From an uncultured Muribaculaceae bacterium (GTDB lineage Bacteria > Bacteroidota > Bacteroidia > Bacteroidales > Muribaculaceae): a DNA stretch of 59,846 bases. Positions 44,746-53,794 of the stretch are shown one piece after another (position 1 is the first letter of the stretch; every line of letters starts with the position of its first letter). A program made the position numbers and the translations under genes. The DNA is taken from NCBI GenBank assembly GCA_948788915.1, contig CAQFOZ010000006.1, positions 1-59,846 of the forward strand, in the 5' to 3' direction. Under the pieces are notes generated by a model. The model had not been told where the DNA came from. It saw nothing but the letters and a program-made list of their open reading frames with translations, and made no database searches.

Positions 44746-46590
44746 ATGAAACTCTTTTACGAGAAATATATAAAGCTTGCACACATTGGCAAAGGCGCTA
44801 ATGCCCATGTCTACAAGGTAAGACATGCAGAGTTAGGATATGTGCGGGCAATCAAGATCCTTAACGATTATATTGAGAACAAAAGTGAGCGTACATATCA
44901 ATCCTTCCTGAAAGAATGTAAAACGCTCCTTGCCATAGGAAACGGTTCTCATCCGAATATCGTGAGGATTTATGGTCCCGACCTGATTGATAACCGTGCC
45001 ATCGTAGAGATGGATTATATTCAGGGTGTCACATTGGATTCATATATCAAAAAGAAAGGATACTTGGATTATGACGAGGTAAAGGCCTTCATCCATGATA
45101 TTGTTGGGGCTCTTGCATATACCCACCATGATATCTACAAGTTTTTAATGAATCCCGAAGAGGATGATCTGGAAACGGATCCGAATGATGGACAGAAATT
45201 TCTAATAACTCCTGAAAAAGAAGCTGAACTCGTAAAAAAATATGGTATCGCGCACAACGACCTTCATTCCAATAATGTGATGCGCCGTGACTATGACGGA
45301 AGCTTTGTCCTTTTGGATTTCGGTCTTGCCGTGCAGGATGGGGAATGTATAAAAAGTAGTCGTAAGTCAGACGGCAGCCCTGAGTATAAGGCTCCTGAAA
45401 AATTTGATTCGGGTGATATTACTCCGCGCAGCGATGTCTATTCACTTGGAGTGCTAATATTTGAAGCACTAACCGGACGACCGCCTTTCGTTTTAGAAAT
45501 AGGCACAGACGGGAAAGCGTCATATCCTTCATTAGACAAGATCTGCAAAGAGCATCACACATTAGCTCCTCCTGAGATACTTCCATTAAGAAAAAAGGCT
45601 TTTGAGCGACAGATACCCGGTGCCGTCTATGAACGAGATTACCCGGAATGGCTCGATGATGTCGTAATGAAATGCCTCGAAAAAAAACCGGAAGACCGCT
45701 ATTCTGATGCGAAAGAACTTCTTGACGAAATTAATTGGCATATCTCGCATGATAGACAAGACCCTCCCCCTCCACCATCCTCCCCAGTAGATGATCCAGG
45801 AGAACCTAAGCCAAAGAATAATAAAAAGAAGTTGCTATTTACAGCAGCAAGCTGTGTAATTTTAATGGCAACGGTACTTTACTATATACTTCCATTAGGT
45901 AAAGATAAACATGATTACATTCCAGTTACAGATATAAATTTCCCTAATACAGAGTACTCGTTAAATATTGGAGATTCGATTGAGATCGTTCCAACTATCT
46001 ATCCAACCAATGCTTCAGATTCTATCATCATATTAACATCTTCTAATCCCGAAATAGCATCAGTTAAAGGGAATACGATTATTGCTAATAAAAGTGGAGA
46101 GATTATTCTAACAGCATCTACAAAAAATGCAAGTATTCATAGCAGCGTTCATGTTATAATCTCTGATATAGGCAATAATCTTGATGACACTGAAACTGTT
46201 TCAGATGATAAATCTTTGGATAAACATTCTCAGATACTACCCAAAGATAACGGGGACTATAATAAACCTAAAAAACCGAAGAAAACCGAAGCTCAAAGAC
46301 CGGATAGCGAGACAAAACCAATAGTTCCATCGAAAAAAAAACTAACTCAGTCTAATTCTGCAAAATCTGTTCTTGAATTGAGTTATGGAACTTGGTATGG
46401 AGCAGTAAAAAATGGTAAGCGTCATGGCAAAGGGAAATTAGTCTTTTCATCGTCTCATAAGGTTGATCAGAATTCAGATATTGAGGCTAATCCCGGTGAT
46501 TATTTTGAAGCAGTCTATGAAAATGGGCAACTGGTTAATGGCACATTATATGACAATTCCGGTAATAAAAAAAGAACCATCATACCATGA
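44746..46590 (+). CDS. Transmembrane Ser/Thr protein kinase with Big_2-like and MORN-like outer domains
   Basis: 614 residues. Kinase domain about 8-330: IGKGANAHVYKV loop, Lys37 (RAIKIL), catalytic HNDLHSNN with Asp172 (the Arg of HRD is Asn171), DFG at 191-193 and APE in EYKAPEKFD, followed by SDVYSLGVLIFEALTGRPPF. All catalytic residues are present. A Pro-rich linker leads to one transmembrane helix (about 364-384, LLFTAASCVILMATVLYYIL). Outside, a Big_2-like fold (about 395-480, SSNPEIASVKGNTI), a Lys/Pro/Ser-rich linker and one MORN-like motif (WYGAVKNGKRHGKGKL) follow. The plan is that of PknB but without PASTA repeats. Overlaps the next gene by ATGA. Confidence 0.92.
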   Translation: MKLFYEKYIKLAHIGKGANAHVYKVRHAELGYVRAIKILNDYIENKSERTYQSFLKECKTLLAIGNGSHPNIVRIYGPDLIDNRAIVEMDYIQGVTLDSYIKKKGYLDYDEVKAFIHDIVGALAYTHHDIYKFLMNPEEDDLETDPNDGQKFLITPEKEAELVKKYGIAHNDLHSNNVMRRDYDGSFVLLDFGLAVQDGECIKSSRKSDGSPEYKAPEKFDSGDITPRSDVYSLGVLIFEALTGRPPFVLEIGTDGKASYPSLDKICKEHHTLAPPEILPLRKKAFERQIPGAVYERDYPEWLDDVVMKCLEKKPEDRYSDAKELLDEINWHISHDRQDPPPPPSSPVDDPGEPKPKNNKKKLLFTAASCVILMATVLYYILPLGKDKHDYIPVTDINFPNTEYSLNIGDSIEIVPTIYPTNASDSIIILTSSNPEIASVKGNTIIANKSGEIILTASTKNASIHSSVHVIISDIGNNLDDTETVSDDKSLDKHSQILPKDNGDYNKPKKPKKTEAQRPDSETKPIVPSKKKLTQSNSAKSVLELSYGTWYGAVKNGKRHGKGKLVFSSSHKVDQNSDIEANPGDYFEAVYENGQLVNGTLYDNSGNKKRTIIP

Positions 46591-47675
46591 AAATGTATTT
46601 AATGTTGGTATTAGTGTTTATATGCCATCCTATTGTGCAGGCAGTTAATACAAATCCTGTTTATCAATATTTGAATCTTGACAATCAGATTCAGTTTCCC
46701 ATTACAATGGATTGCGATACCATTCTTGATATAAAGGGATATTCTGTTCATTTCGTAAAAGAACATGGGCTAATTGAGCACATAGGACTCAATCTATTTA
46801 GTGATGATGTAAAAAAGACAGCAGACAAGGATCTTCTAAACTTTATCGAAGAAGCATTATTGGCAAAAGGATTGAACATGAATGATGATTTATATGACAG
46901 ACTGGTCATAAAAAAGGGAACTGTCTCTGATTTCAAACATCTGACTTCCCAATCCGATTATTCCATTCTGACACATAATTCCAAATCTCTAACCATTGAA
47001 TGGAACAGAGACGACAAAATAATATCAGTGATATTACCTACCAATTATGACACTTTGAATTCAGGGAGTCGGGTAGATATCGAGAATAGTTTTATATCAA
47101 GGCTAAAATCATCCAAAGGTGTCAGGACTCCATTTGAGCCAATTGACACATTGAAACTGGAGCCTTATGGCAAAGATAAATTCATATATCCCGGAACATC
47201 ATATCAAAATAAGAACATAACCCGCAATGTATATTTCAACTCAGCAGATATGAGTCCGGTATGGGATGAGAGTTTGCCATTAGAATCAATAGCAAATCTA
47301 TTCATCTTCCCCTCAAAAGAATATGAAGATACAAAAATAAACCTGACAATTCTTAAACATGAATACGGAGAAAAAGAGTGCTTTCCCATATACCTGAATC
47401 AATTCTTATCCACATGTGAGAGGGAGGGTTGCGTTCCATATTGGGGAATTGAAAAGTATTACAATGATCTTTTGGAGGGTGCCCTGTTCTTGTATAATCA
47501 TCATAAAGGATATGACCATGTTATCAAAATTGAGTGTAAGCCTGCTGAGGTAATAAACAATCACGGAGAAATCAAGGCCCGTGCAAGCTTGTTTATTCCT
47601 ACCAACAATGTCCTAAACCTTTATTCCCCCTATGTAAAGAAAACAGAAGATAAAAAGATAAAATATGACAGATAA
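46587..47675 (+). CDS. Exported protein of unknown function
   Basis: 362 residues with a signal peptide (about 1-19, ending VQA). No recognised domain. Mixed alpha/beta, with a Gly/Tyr-rich middle and a C-terminal strand-rich part (YDHVIKIECKPAEVINNHGE). Translationally coupled to the kinase gene in front (ATGA) and to the next gene (11-base overlap). Probably periplasmic and part of the envelope machine of this island. Confidence 0.7.
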   Translation: MKMYLMLVLVFICHPIVQAVNTNPVYQYLNLDNQIQFPITMDCDTILDIKGYSVHFVKEHGLIEHIGLNLFSDDVKKTADKDLLNFIEEALLAKGLNMNDDLYDRLVIKKGTVSDFKHLTSQSDYSILTHNSKSLTIEWNRDDKIISVILPTNYDTLNSGSRVDIENSFISRLKSSKGVRTPFEPIDTLKLEPYGKDKFIYPGTSYQNKNITRNVYFNSADMSPVWDESLPLESIANLFIFPSKEYEDTKINLTILKHEYGEKECFPIYLNQFLSTCEREGCVPYWGIEKYYNDLLEGALFLYNHHKGYDHVIKIECKPAEVINNHGEIKARASLFIPTNNVLNLYSPYVKKTEDKKIKYDR

Positions 47676-48474
47676 ATTGTTAAGATTTTTCATCGCAGTA
47701 TTCTTTCTTGTAAGTTCGTCCTGCCTCTATGCACAATCTTCAAAGAGTACAGAAACCCAAATGAACGAAATTAAGTTGAACGAGAATATGATTTATGGCG
47801 AAAGTTCCGATGAGAATAAGAATATCGCATACAGCAATGCCTTATTTGATTTGTTAGAATATGCAAATAAACTGCGCGCTAAAAAAGGGAACGACCTGAT
47901 TAAAGTATCAGACCTGCAGACTGTCGTAAAAGAATTGGCATATTTAGATTTAGAAAAGAATCGTCATACCGTATTGGTTTACATACCACTATTGCAATTG
48001 TTTTCCATTACAAGTAAATCTCATGCTGATATAATCCAGCAATCCTCAAACAATCAATCTTCACAAAACTGTATATCAGAGACTGAGAGGGACAGTATAA
48101 CGGATTCTGAACCAAATTTTACTTTAGTCCCGAACAATTCGAATTATAATGGTACGTCAATACCCGAAAATATATACAATACGGCTCCATTGCCTAATGA
48201 GATTCTGAATACTCTATGCGGTCAAGATAATTGGACTGAAATAAAGGGTTTCTTAACAGCTTATAAAAAACAGGGGAAAATTAAAGAAACCGGTTTTACT
48301 ACTTCACACACGGAAGTCCCGGTTGATGCATATTCTATTTTAATTGACGAAATGTATGGTATCTTGGCCATACTATCACCTAAAAACACTGCGAATAGGA
48401 TTAACTACAGGACTAATCGGCCGGATTCTGAAACAAATCACTCAAATTACAAAGTCATCGTATGGTACAGATAA
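47665..48474 (+). CDS. Exported protein, LPP20-like N-terminal part
   Basis: 269 residues with a signal peptide (about 1-24, LYAQSS). Residues about 40-115 (NMIYGESSDENKNIAYSNAL, then VKELAYLDLEKNRHTVLVYI) have the pattern of LPP20/FlgT-like domains that occur in envelope structures. A Ser/Asn-rich linker (about 120-170) precedes a C-terminal domain ending in KVIVWYR that I do not recognise. Overlaps both neighbours (11 and 13 bases), so it is co-translated with them. Confidence 0.65.
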   Translation: MTDKLLRFFIAVFFLVSSSCLYAQSSKSTETQMNEIKLNENMIYGESSDENKNIAYSNALFDLLEYANKLRAKKGNDLIKVSDLQTVVKELAYLDLEKNRHTVLVYIPLLQLFSITSKSHADIIQQSSNNQSSQNCISETERDSITDSEPNFTLVPNNSNYNGTSIPENIYNTAPLPNEILNTLCGQDNWTEIKGFLTAYKKQGKIKETGFTTSHTEVPVDAYSILIDEMYGILAILSPKNTANRINYRTNRPDSETNHSNYKVIVWYR

Positions 48475-49445
48475 AACCTATTAGATTTCTAATTCTGATA
48501 ATTATCGTATTTTGTCATTTAAATGGCATGTCAAATGTTACATTTAAGTTTTCAGCGGGAACAATAGATGCCGGTACACTAAAGACCAGAATGGAAGACA
48601 ACATCACAGCTCTATTAACCGAGATCAATAGAGCCGGCAATAATGGCATACCTCTAAACCTTACCACTATCAGCATGGAACCGGAAGCCAAGGTTCGTTT
48701 AAATGCACTTTGGGATGAGGCTGCTCATTTTGTCTGCGATAATCAGACAAATATTTCTAAATGTCTTAACGACTTTCAGGGTTATCAGATAAGGGCAATT
48801 CCTATAACTATGAAACCGGTTGATTCTTCGTATGACCAATCAATTAATAGAGAACTCACGATATCACTTAACAAAAGTGGAGTCATCACCGGTGTACGTC
48901 CGGCATGGGAACTTCAGGAAGATATATCCAAGATAATGTTAAGTCCCAATGGAGTGACTGACGTTCGCCAACGTAGAGAAATATTAAAATGGGTTGAAGA
49001 TTTTCGCTGTTACTATAACGAACGAAATCTTAAGGCCTTAAATCAAATATATAGTGATGATGCGCTTATAATTACCGGTAGTGTCGTTATTCAACGAAAA
49101 AGCTATGGCGATACGGGTGTTAGATTGGATCAGAAAGTCAAATATACCTTACAATCAAAAGAACAATACATAAACAATCTTTCTCGAATTTTTAAGAACA
49201 ATCGTCGGATAAATGTCGAGTTCGACCATATTTCAGTAGTAAGGCATGGAGCCAAGCCCAACATATATGGTGTTACTCTTCATCAGAAATGGCATACGAG
49301 CTCATACAGCGACGAAGGCTGGCTATTTCTGATATGGGACTTCAGCGATCCCGAAAAACCTCAAATTCACGTTCGTACTTGGCAACCCGGTCAGGTTGTT
49401 GCCAAAGATGGCGTGTTCACTCTTGATGACTTCTTTATTCCATAA
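48462..49445 (+). CDS. Exported NTF2-like protein
   Basis: 327 residues with a signal peptide (about 1-24). The C-terminal half (about 165-327) resembles NTF2/SnoaL-like folds: WVEDFRCYYNERNLKALNQI followed by YSDDALIITGSVVI, then VKYTLQSKEQYINNLSRIF and EGWLFLIWDFSDPEKPQIHV. The N-terminal half is unassigned. NTF2-like domains serve as scaffolds or ligand pockets; no catalytic claim can be made. Part of the run of exported proteins after the kinase. Confidence 0.7.
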   Translation: MVQIKPIRFLILIIIVFCHLNGMSNVTFKFSAGTIDAGTLKTRMEDNITALLTEINRAGNNGIPLNLTTISMEPEAKVRLNALWDEAAHFVCDNQTNISKCLNDFQGYQIRAIPITMKPVDSSYDQSINRELTISLNKSGVITGVRPAWELQEDISKIMLSPNGVTDVRQRREILKWVEDFRCYYNERNLKALNQIYSDDALIITGSVVIQRKSYGDTGVRLDQKVKYTLQSKEQYINNLSRIFKNNRRINVEFDHISVVRHGAKPNIYGVTLHQKWHTSSYSDEGWLFLIWDFSDPEKPQIHVRTWQPGQVVAKDGVFTLDDFFIP

Positions 49446-49478
49446 GATTCGCGTTCTACATTCTATAATAAAATTGAT

Positions 49479-50693
49479 ATGCGTGTTATAATTCTTTTTA
49501 TTACAATAATCGGTTGCACGTTGTCAGCATCGGCAAAATCGATAAAGATTAAATCATTCAATCCTTCGCCATTTGACCAAACAGCTTCAATTTATCAGAA
49601 ATTAGATAACAATGGGATTCCATGTTCTTTGATCAAGATTCCTGTTTCGGATGAAATTGCCGAGGTATCCTTTGAAGGGAACATCATAGAGACTAATAAT
49701 GATGGGTCAGAGATATATGCGTATTTCACAGCCGGAACCAAACAGATAGTAGTTAAAATCTCAGGATTTCCACCGTTAAGAATTGTGTTCTCTGACTATG
49801 GCGTTTATCGACTTTTCTCAAAACAGGTTTATAATCTTTCATTGAGCATTGATACAGCCTCATCTAACAATACACCATCAACTCCGATAAGAATTCATGA
49901 CATGCTTGACAACTCGGATTCCGACCCTATTGATGATATGGTAGAAAAAGCAAATCAACTGTATGCAGACGGGAAGAAAGCTAACGCGATACCACTACTT
50001 GAAAAGGCTGCCGAGCTCGGTCATGCAGAGGCCCTATTATCATTAGGTCTGTTATATGAAAATGGAGTCAAGTCAAAAGGCAAATGGGTCTTGAAACCTG
50101 ATGAACAGACGGCATTTACGATGGTTCAGAACTCCGCACAACAAGGCTATACTCCGGCTCAAAAAGTATTAAGCCGGTACTATTTGACCGGAATAGGATT
50201 ATCCCCCGATAAGAAACAAGCGGAAAATTGGAAAGCTCTTTATAACAACAGCATAAGTGATGAATCTAATTTATCTGATGACAATAAACCATTCATTACT
50301 GTAGAATTGAGCCCTGAATATCCCGGTGGAGAGAAGCAACTATATCATGATTTGTCTGTGAATTTATTATATCCCAATATTGCAGCAGAAAATAACATAC
50401 AAGGTAAAATCATTCTGACCTTTGTGATTGAAAAGGATGGAAGTATATCTAATATTAATATACTTCGCTCAATTAAAATTCCACCTTATCGCGCTAAGGC
50501 AGATGGAGAAGATGCAAATACTTATAACCATGAAGTAACGTATTACAATAATTGTACATCTGAAGCTGTCAGGGCACTGGAAAAGGCTGGCATTGAAGCC
50601 GTCAAAAGGCTCAAGAAATTCTATCCGGGTAAAAACAATGGAGTTCCCGTAAGAGTACATTATACTATGCCTGTTAATTTTAAATTGCAATAG
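49479..50693 (+). CDS. Exported protein with PEGA-like, Sel1-like and TonB C-terminal domains
   Basis: 404 residues with a signal peptide (about 1-19). Residues about 22-120 are a beta domain (FNPSPFDQTASIYQKLDNNG, EGNIIETNNDGSEIYAYF) shared with the next gene. Residues about 155-250 hold two Sel1-like helical repeats (AIPLLEKAAELGHAEALLSL, SAQQGYTPAQKVLSRYYLTG). Residues about 265-404 resemble the TonB C-terminal domain (YPGGEKQLYHDLSVNLLYPN, GKIILTFVIEKDGSI). Such free TonB-C domains usually bind peptidoglycan-linked or outer-membrane partners. It may link the machine to the outer layers. Confidence 0.78.
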   Translation: MRVIILFITIIGCTLSASAKSIKIKSFNPSPFDQTASIYQKLDNNGIPCSLIKIPVSDEIAEVSFEGNIIETNNDGSEIYAYFTAGTKQIVVKISGFPPLRIVFSDYGVYRLFSKQVYNLSLSIDTASSNNTPSTPIRIHDMLDNSDSDPIDDMVEKANQLYADGKKANAIPLLEKAAELGHAEALLSLGLLYENGVKSKGKWVLKPDEQTAFTMVQNSAQQGYTPAQKVLSRYYLTGIGLSPDKKQAENWKALYNNSISDESNLSDDNKPFITVELSPEYPGGEKQLYHDLSVNLLYPNIAAENNIQGKIILTFVIEKDGSISNINILRSIKIPPYRAKADGEDANTYNHEVTYYNNCTSEAVRALEKAGIEAVKRLKKFYPGKNNGVPVRVHYTMPVNFKLQ

Positions 50694-50760
50694 TGAGCCA
50701 TACATGATTAATTTAATAATTGCCGGAACAATTAATGTAAAAATATAACTATAAACATCA

Positions 50761-51606
50761 ATGAAACAACCTCGCCTATTGACAGCAGTCCAGACATTTA
50801 TTCGTTCTGCCATATTTCTTATGATAATAATCATTTATCCTTTAATGGCAAAAGCAGATGTCCTTGAAGTAAAGTCTATCTCCCATGACCCTTTAGACCT
50901 CACCGGTGCGGTTATGTCAAAGGTAGATTTTAACGGAAATCTCTGTGCACTATTAAAAATAGCATTACCTAAAGAAGCATCAAGCGCTATCTTTGAAGGT
51001 AATATTATTGATACCCAAAACGATGGAAGCGAAACACATGTGTATATGACCTCAGGGACAAAATACCTAACAATTAAATCAGCGGGGTTTGAGCCTCTTA
51101 AAATACATTTCCCGGATTACGGTATTTCTTTTTTAGAAGGGAAACATACTTACGAAATAAAGGTAGTTAAGAAGAAGACTTTAAGTCAGGTGAAAAAATC
51201 GGCCAACGGAACAGCCCTGGCATATTCCATTATCCCGGGATTGGGTCTTATTCAGAAAGGTCGCACGGGAGAAGGTGTTACTTATCTCGCAGGTGACATC
51301 GCGCTCTTGTGTGCAGGCATAGGTTTCTCTTCAAATGCGTCATCACAAAAAAAGATTATGAATGACGGAAATACAGGCATTGACGAGTATAATAAAGCAA
51401 AATCAAAATATGACTCTTCCAAGATGGCAAGTTATATTTGTTTTGGAACAGCGGGAGCTGTTTATGTAGTTAATCTTATTCGTTCCTATGTTGCCACACC
51501 AAAGCCCAATGCACGAATAAACTGGAATATAACTCCTGTAACGACTAATATCTATAATGGTTTGCCATCGCCAGGAATATCTTTTGCATTGACATATTCT
51601 TTCTAA
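50761..51606 (+). CDS. Exported/membrane protein with PEGA-like domain
   Basis: 281 residues. The N-terminal signal sequence (about 14-34) is followed by the same beta domain as in the previous gene (SHDPLDLTGAVMSKVDFNG, FEGNIIDTQNDGSETHVYM). A C-terminal part has two hydrophobic helices (AYSIIPGLGLIQKGRTGEGV region and YICFGTAGAVYVVNLI). The IPGLGLIQKG segment is like that of DUF5683-type membrane proteins. The two neighbouring genes are therefore related by duplication of the first domain. Function unknown. Confidence 0.72.
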   Translation: MKQPRLLTAVQTFIRSAIFLMIIIIYPLMAKADVLEVKSISHDPLDLTGAVMSKVDFNGNLCALLKIALPKEASSAIFEGNIIDTQNDGSETHVYMTSGTKYLTIKSAGFEPLKIHFPDYGISFLEGKHTYEIKVVKKKTLSQVKKSANGTALAYSIIPGLGLIQKGRTGEGVTYLAGDIALLCAGIGFSSNASSQKKIMNDGNTGIDEYNKAKSKYDSSKMASYICFGTAGAVYVVNLIRSYVATPKPNARINWNITPVTTNIYNGLPSPGISFALTYSF

Positions 51607-51618
51607 AGTTTGCAAGAT

Positions 51619-53139
51619 ATGAAAAATATATTGTTTGTTTACTATATTATCGCAAGCCTTATACTTATTGGCTGTTCAAAAGAAGATAGCCCAATCATTC
51701 CCTCTTACGAAGGTATTGTTATAAACTCATTAACAAATAAGCCATTTGAAGGGATAACTGTTAGTGTTACTAATGGGTCTAATACAAAATTATCGACAAC
51801 GACTAATAATGATGGTGAATTTAATTTCTCCCTTAACACAGAAGGTTTATCTGGCGATTATTATATTCAATTTGGAAATAATAATACTGAAAAAAAGCAA
51901 ATTAAAATTACAGGAATTGGGAAAGTTAAGAATGATCTTGGAATTATCAAACTAATACCGGATTCTAAGCCGGTTTGTGCATTGACTAAATTGAATCTAA
52001 CTAATGGCATAATTGAACTGGCTGGAGAAATTCTATCGTCAGGATTTTCGCAGATAACATCCGTTGGCTTTATTCTTAGTTCTAACCAAGATATGACAAC
52101 AGATATAATCGATATAAAGGGAATCATCTCGGAGAACTCATTTTCTGCTTCTGTAGATGAAAAAAAACTCAAAGATGGTGTATCATATTATTATTTTGCC
52201 TACGCTCAAAATTCAGCCGGCATAGGATATAGTAACTCAAAACAATTGAATGCAGAATCAATTATACCGCTTGTAAGATGGAGAAATAATAAGGATTCTT
52301 TCGATTATGGAACTAATGTCGTGAATCTTTCAACCACCACGATGACATTAAAATCATTTATTGCTTCAAATGGGGGTAGTGAACTTGTAGAACATGGATT
52401 TTGTTGGGCTCAAGAAGGAAACCCAACAATAGGAACTGATCATATTGCCGTGACAGGAGGGATAATTGGTGAATATTACACCTGTACATTGGAAGGACTA
52501 AATAAATTTACAACCTACGCTGTTCGCCCATATGCCAAAAATCGGTTAAATGCAATCGGATACGGACAAATAGAGTATATACAAACTGAATACACATCAT
52601 CTGCGCAGGCATCAATTACAAGTGAATTAAATGTTGGAACAACTCAAATTGAATGTCTCGGCACAGTGGCATATTCAAACTGCACTTTGGAAGAAACGGG
52701 ATTTTGTTATGATACTCATGCAGATCCGAAAATTAGTGATAATAAAGTTAAATCAGATAAGGCAGGAAAATCCTATTCGTGTGTGTTAAACAACTTAAAG
52801 GAAGGAACTACATATTATATAAGACCATATATTATCACCACCGAGAAAGAAATATTCTATGGGAATGTCAAAGCCGTAACAACTTTGGTAAACGTTACAA
52901 TCAAAGTTGTCGATCCTGACAATAAGCCTATATCAAACGCCCTGGTGGGCATTGTTGGAGGGAATGTGGGCGAAATTAATTTACTTCAATTCAAAACAGG
53001 ATCTGATGGTATTGTAAATACGGTATTAGAAGTAGCTAACTATAGAGTTATCGCAACATCAAGTCCATATGCCCAGAAAATCGTCAATATGGATGTCAAC
53101 TCTTTGTTTCAACCATTAATAATTAAAATGACCTACTAA
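51619..53139 (+). CDS. Multidomain lipoprotein, carboxypeptidase-regulatory and FN3-like repeats
   Basis: 506 residues from the ATG at 51619. Lipobox LIGC (Cys near 18). Residues about 30-110 and 430-506 are carboxypeptidase-regulatory-like beta domains (GIVINSLTNKPFEGITVSV; IKVVDPDNKPISNALVGIVG). Between them are three similar fibronectin-like units, each with a GFxxSxx or GFCxxxxxDPKI strand and a late TYY-x-RPY (TYAVRPYAKN, TTYYIRPYI). Such lipoproteins are usually surface or periplasmic structural or adhesion proteins. It may be the outward part of the island's machine. Confidence 0.82.
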   Translation: MKNILFVYYIIASLILIGCSKEDSPIIPSYEGIVINSLTNKPFEGITVSVTNGSNTKLSTTTNNDGEFNFSLNTEGLSGDYYIQFGNNNTEKKQIKITGIGKVKNDLGIIKLIPDSKPVCALTKLNLTNGIIELAGEILSSGFSQITSVGFILSSNQDMTTDIIDIKGIISENSFSASVDEKKLKDGVSYYYFAYAQNSAGIGYSNSKQLNAESIIPLVRWRNNKDSFDYGTNVVNLSTTTMTLKSFIASNGGSELVEHGFCWAQEGNPTIGTDHIAVTGGIIGEYYTCTLEGLNKFTTYAVRPYAKNRLNAIGYGQIEYIQTEYTSSAQASITSELNVGTTQIECLGTVAYSNCTLEETGFCYDTHADPKISDNKVKSDKAGKSYSCVLNNLKEGTTYYIRPYIITTEKEIFYGNVKAVTTLVNVTIKVVDPDNKPISNALVGIVGGNVGEINLLQFKTGSDGIVNTVLEVANYRVIATSSPYAQKIVNMDVNSLFQPLIIKMTY

Positions 53140-53156
53140 AAATTACATTTAAAACC

Positions 53157-53576
53157 ATGAAAATTAAAAAATTTCTTTTATTTATTGCACTGGTAATAAT
53201 TCCATTATATACCTATGCTCAAAATTCATCTCGTGATGTTGCAATCTCTCGAGCTAAGGCGGTTTTTATTGCGACAGCTAATGGAGATGTAGCAAAGCTG
53301 AAACGGCTGATGACTCCTGAATTTTACAAAGAAAATTATCCATACAGCGACTCTCGTGTTCGGGAAATACTTCTTGGTGTCCCTGCCGAAAAACGCAAAA
53401 GACTTATTAACCAAATTCAAAATCAGAGTACACCATCCACTATTATGAATCGTGCAGGGGATGTAATTACTGTTACTCTATTAAATAAGGTCACCAAAAA
53501 GGAAATAACCGTTCAATTAATAGACGAGACCGAAAGTGGAGACTGGAAAATATTTAACTATTGGTATGAACGATAA
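53157..53576 (+). CDS. Small exported DUF4878/NTF2-like protein
   Basis: 139 residues with a signal peptide (about 1-21, ending TYAQ). The mature part has the size and pattern of NTF2-like periplasmic proteins of the DUF4878 type: a first helix with AKAVFIATANGDVAKLKRLM, a helix with EKRKRLINQIQ, then strands GDVITVTLLNK and WKIFNYWYE. The stop overlaps the next start (TAATG). Confidence 0.7.
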   Translation: MKIKKFLLFIALVIIPLYTYAQNSSRDVAISRAKAVFIATANGDVAKLKRLMTPEFYKENYPYSDSRVREILLGVPAEKRKRLINQIQNQSTPSTIMNRAGDVITVTLLNKVTKKEITVQLIDETESGDWKIFNYWYER

Positions 53577-53794
53577 TGAAATTCTTCAGTAAAATAGCGG
53601 AAATGATAAACAGGATAGCATCTTGTACTGTTGTAGTGGAAGCTGAATCCGAAGCTAAGGAAGAAAAGACTCCTGACCGCGACACATCTGATCATATTGT
53701 GGCTTCCACGTATGACGAATACCATTCGCATACTCATCAGTATTGTGACTGCAGACCGTATAATAGTGGCATGCATATGAACCATCCTATATGA
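53576..53794 (+). CDS. 72-residue protein with His/Cys-rich tail
   Basis: Starts at the overlapping TAATG after the previous gene and ends overlapping the flippase start (ATGA), so its frame is fully embedded in the operon. The N-terminal helix is amphipathic (FFSKIAEMINRIASCTVVV), the middle is acidic and the tail is rich in His and Cys (YHSHTHQYCDCRPY, HMNH), suggesting metal binding. No family recognised. No signal peptide of standard form. Confidence 0.62.
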   Translation: MKFFSKIAEMINRIASCTVVVEAESEAKEEKTPDRDTSDHIVASTYDEYHSHTHQYCDCRPYNSGMHMNHPI

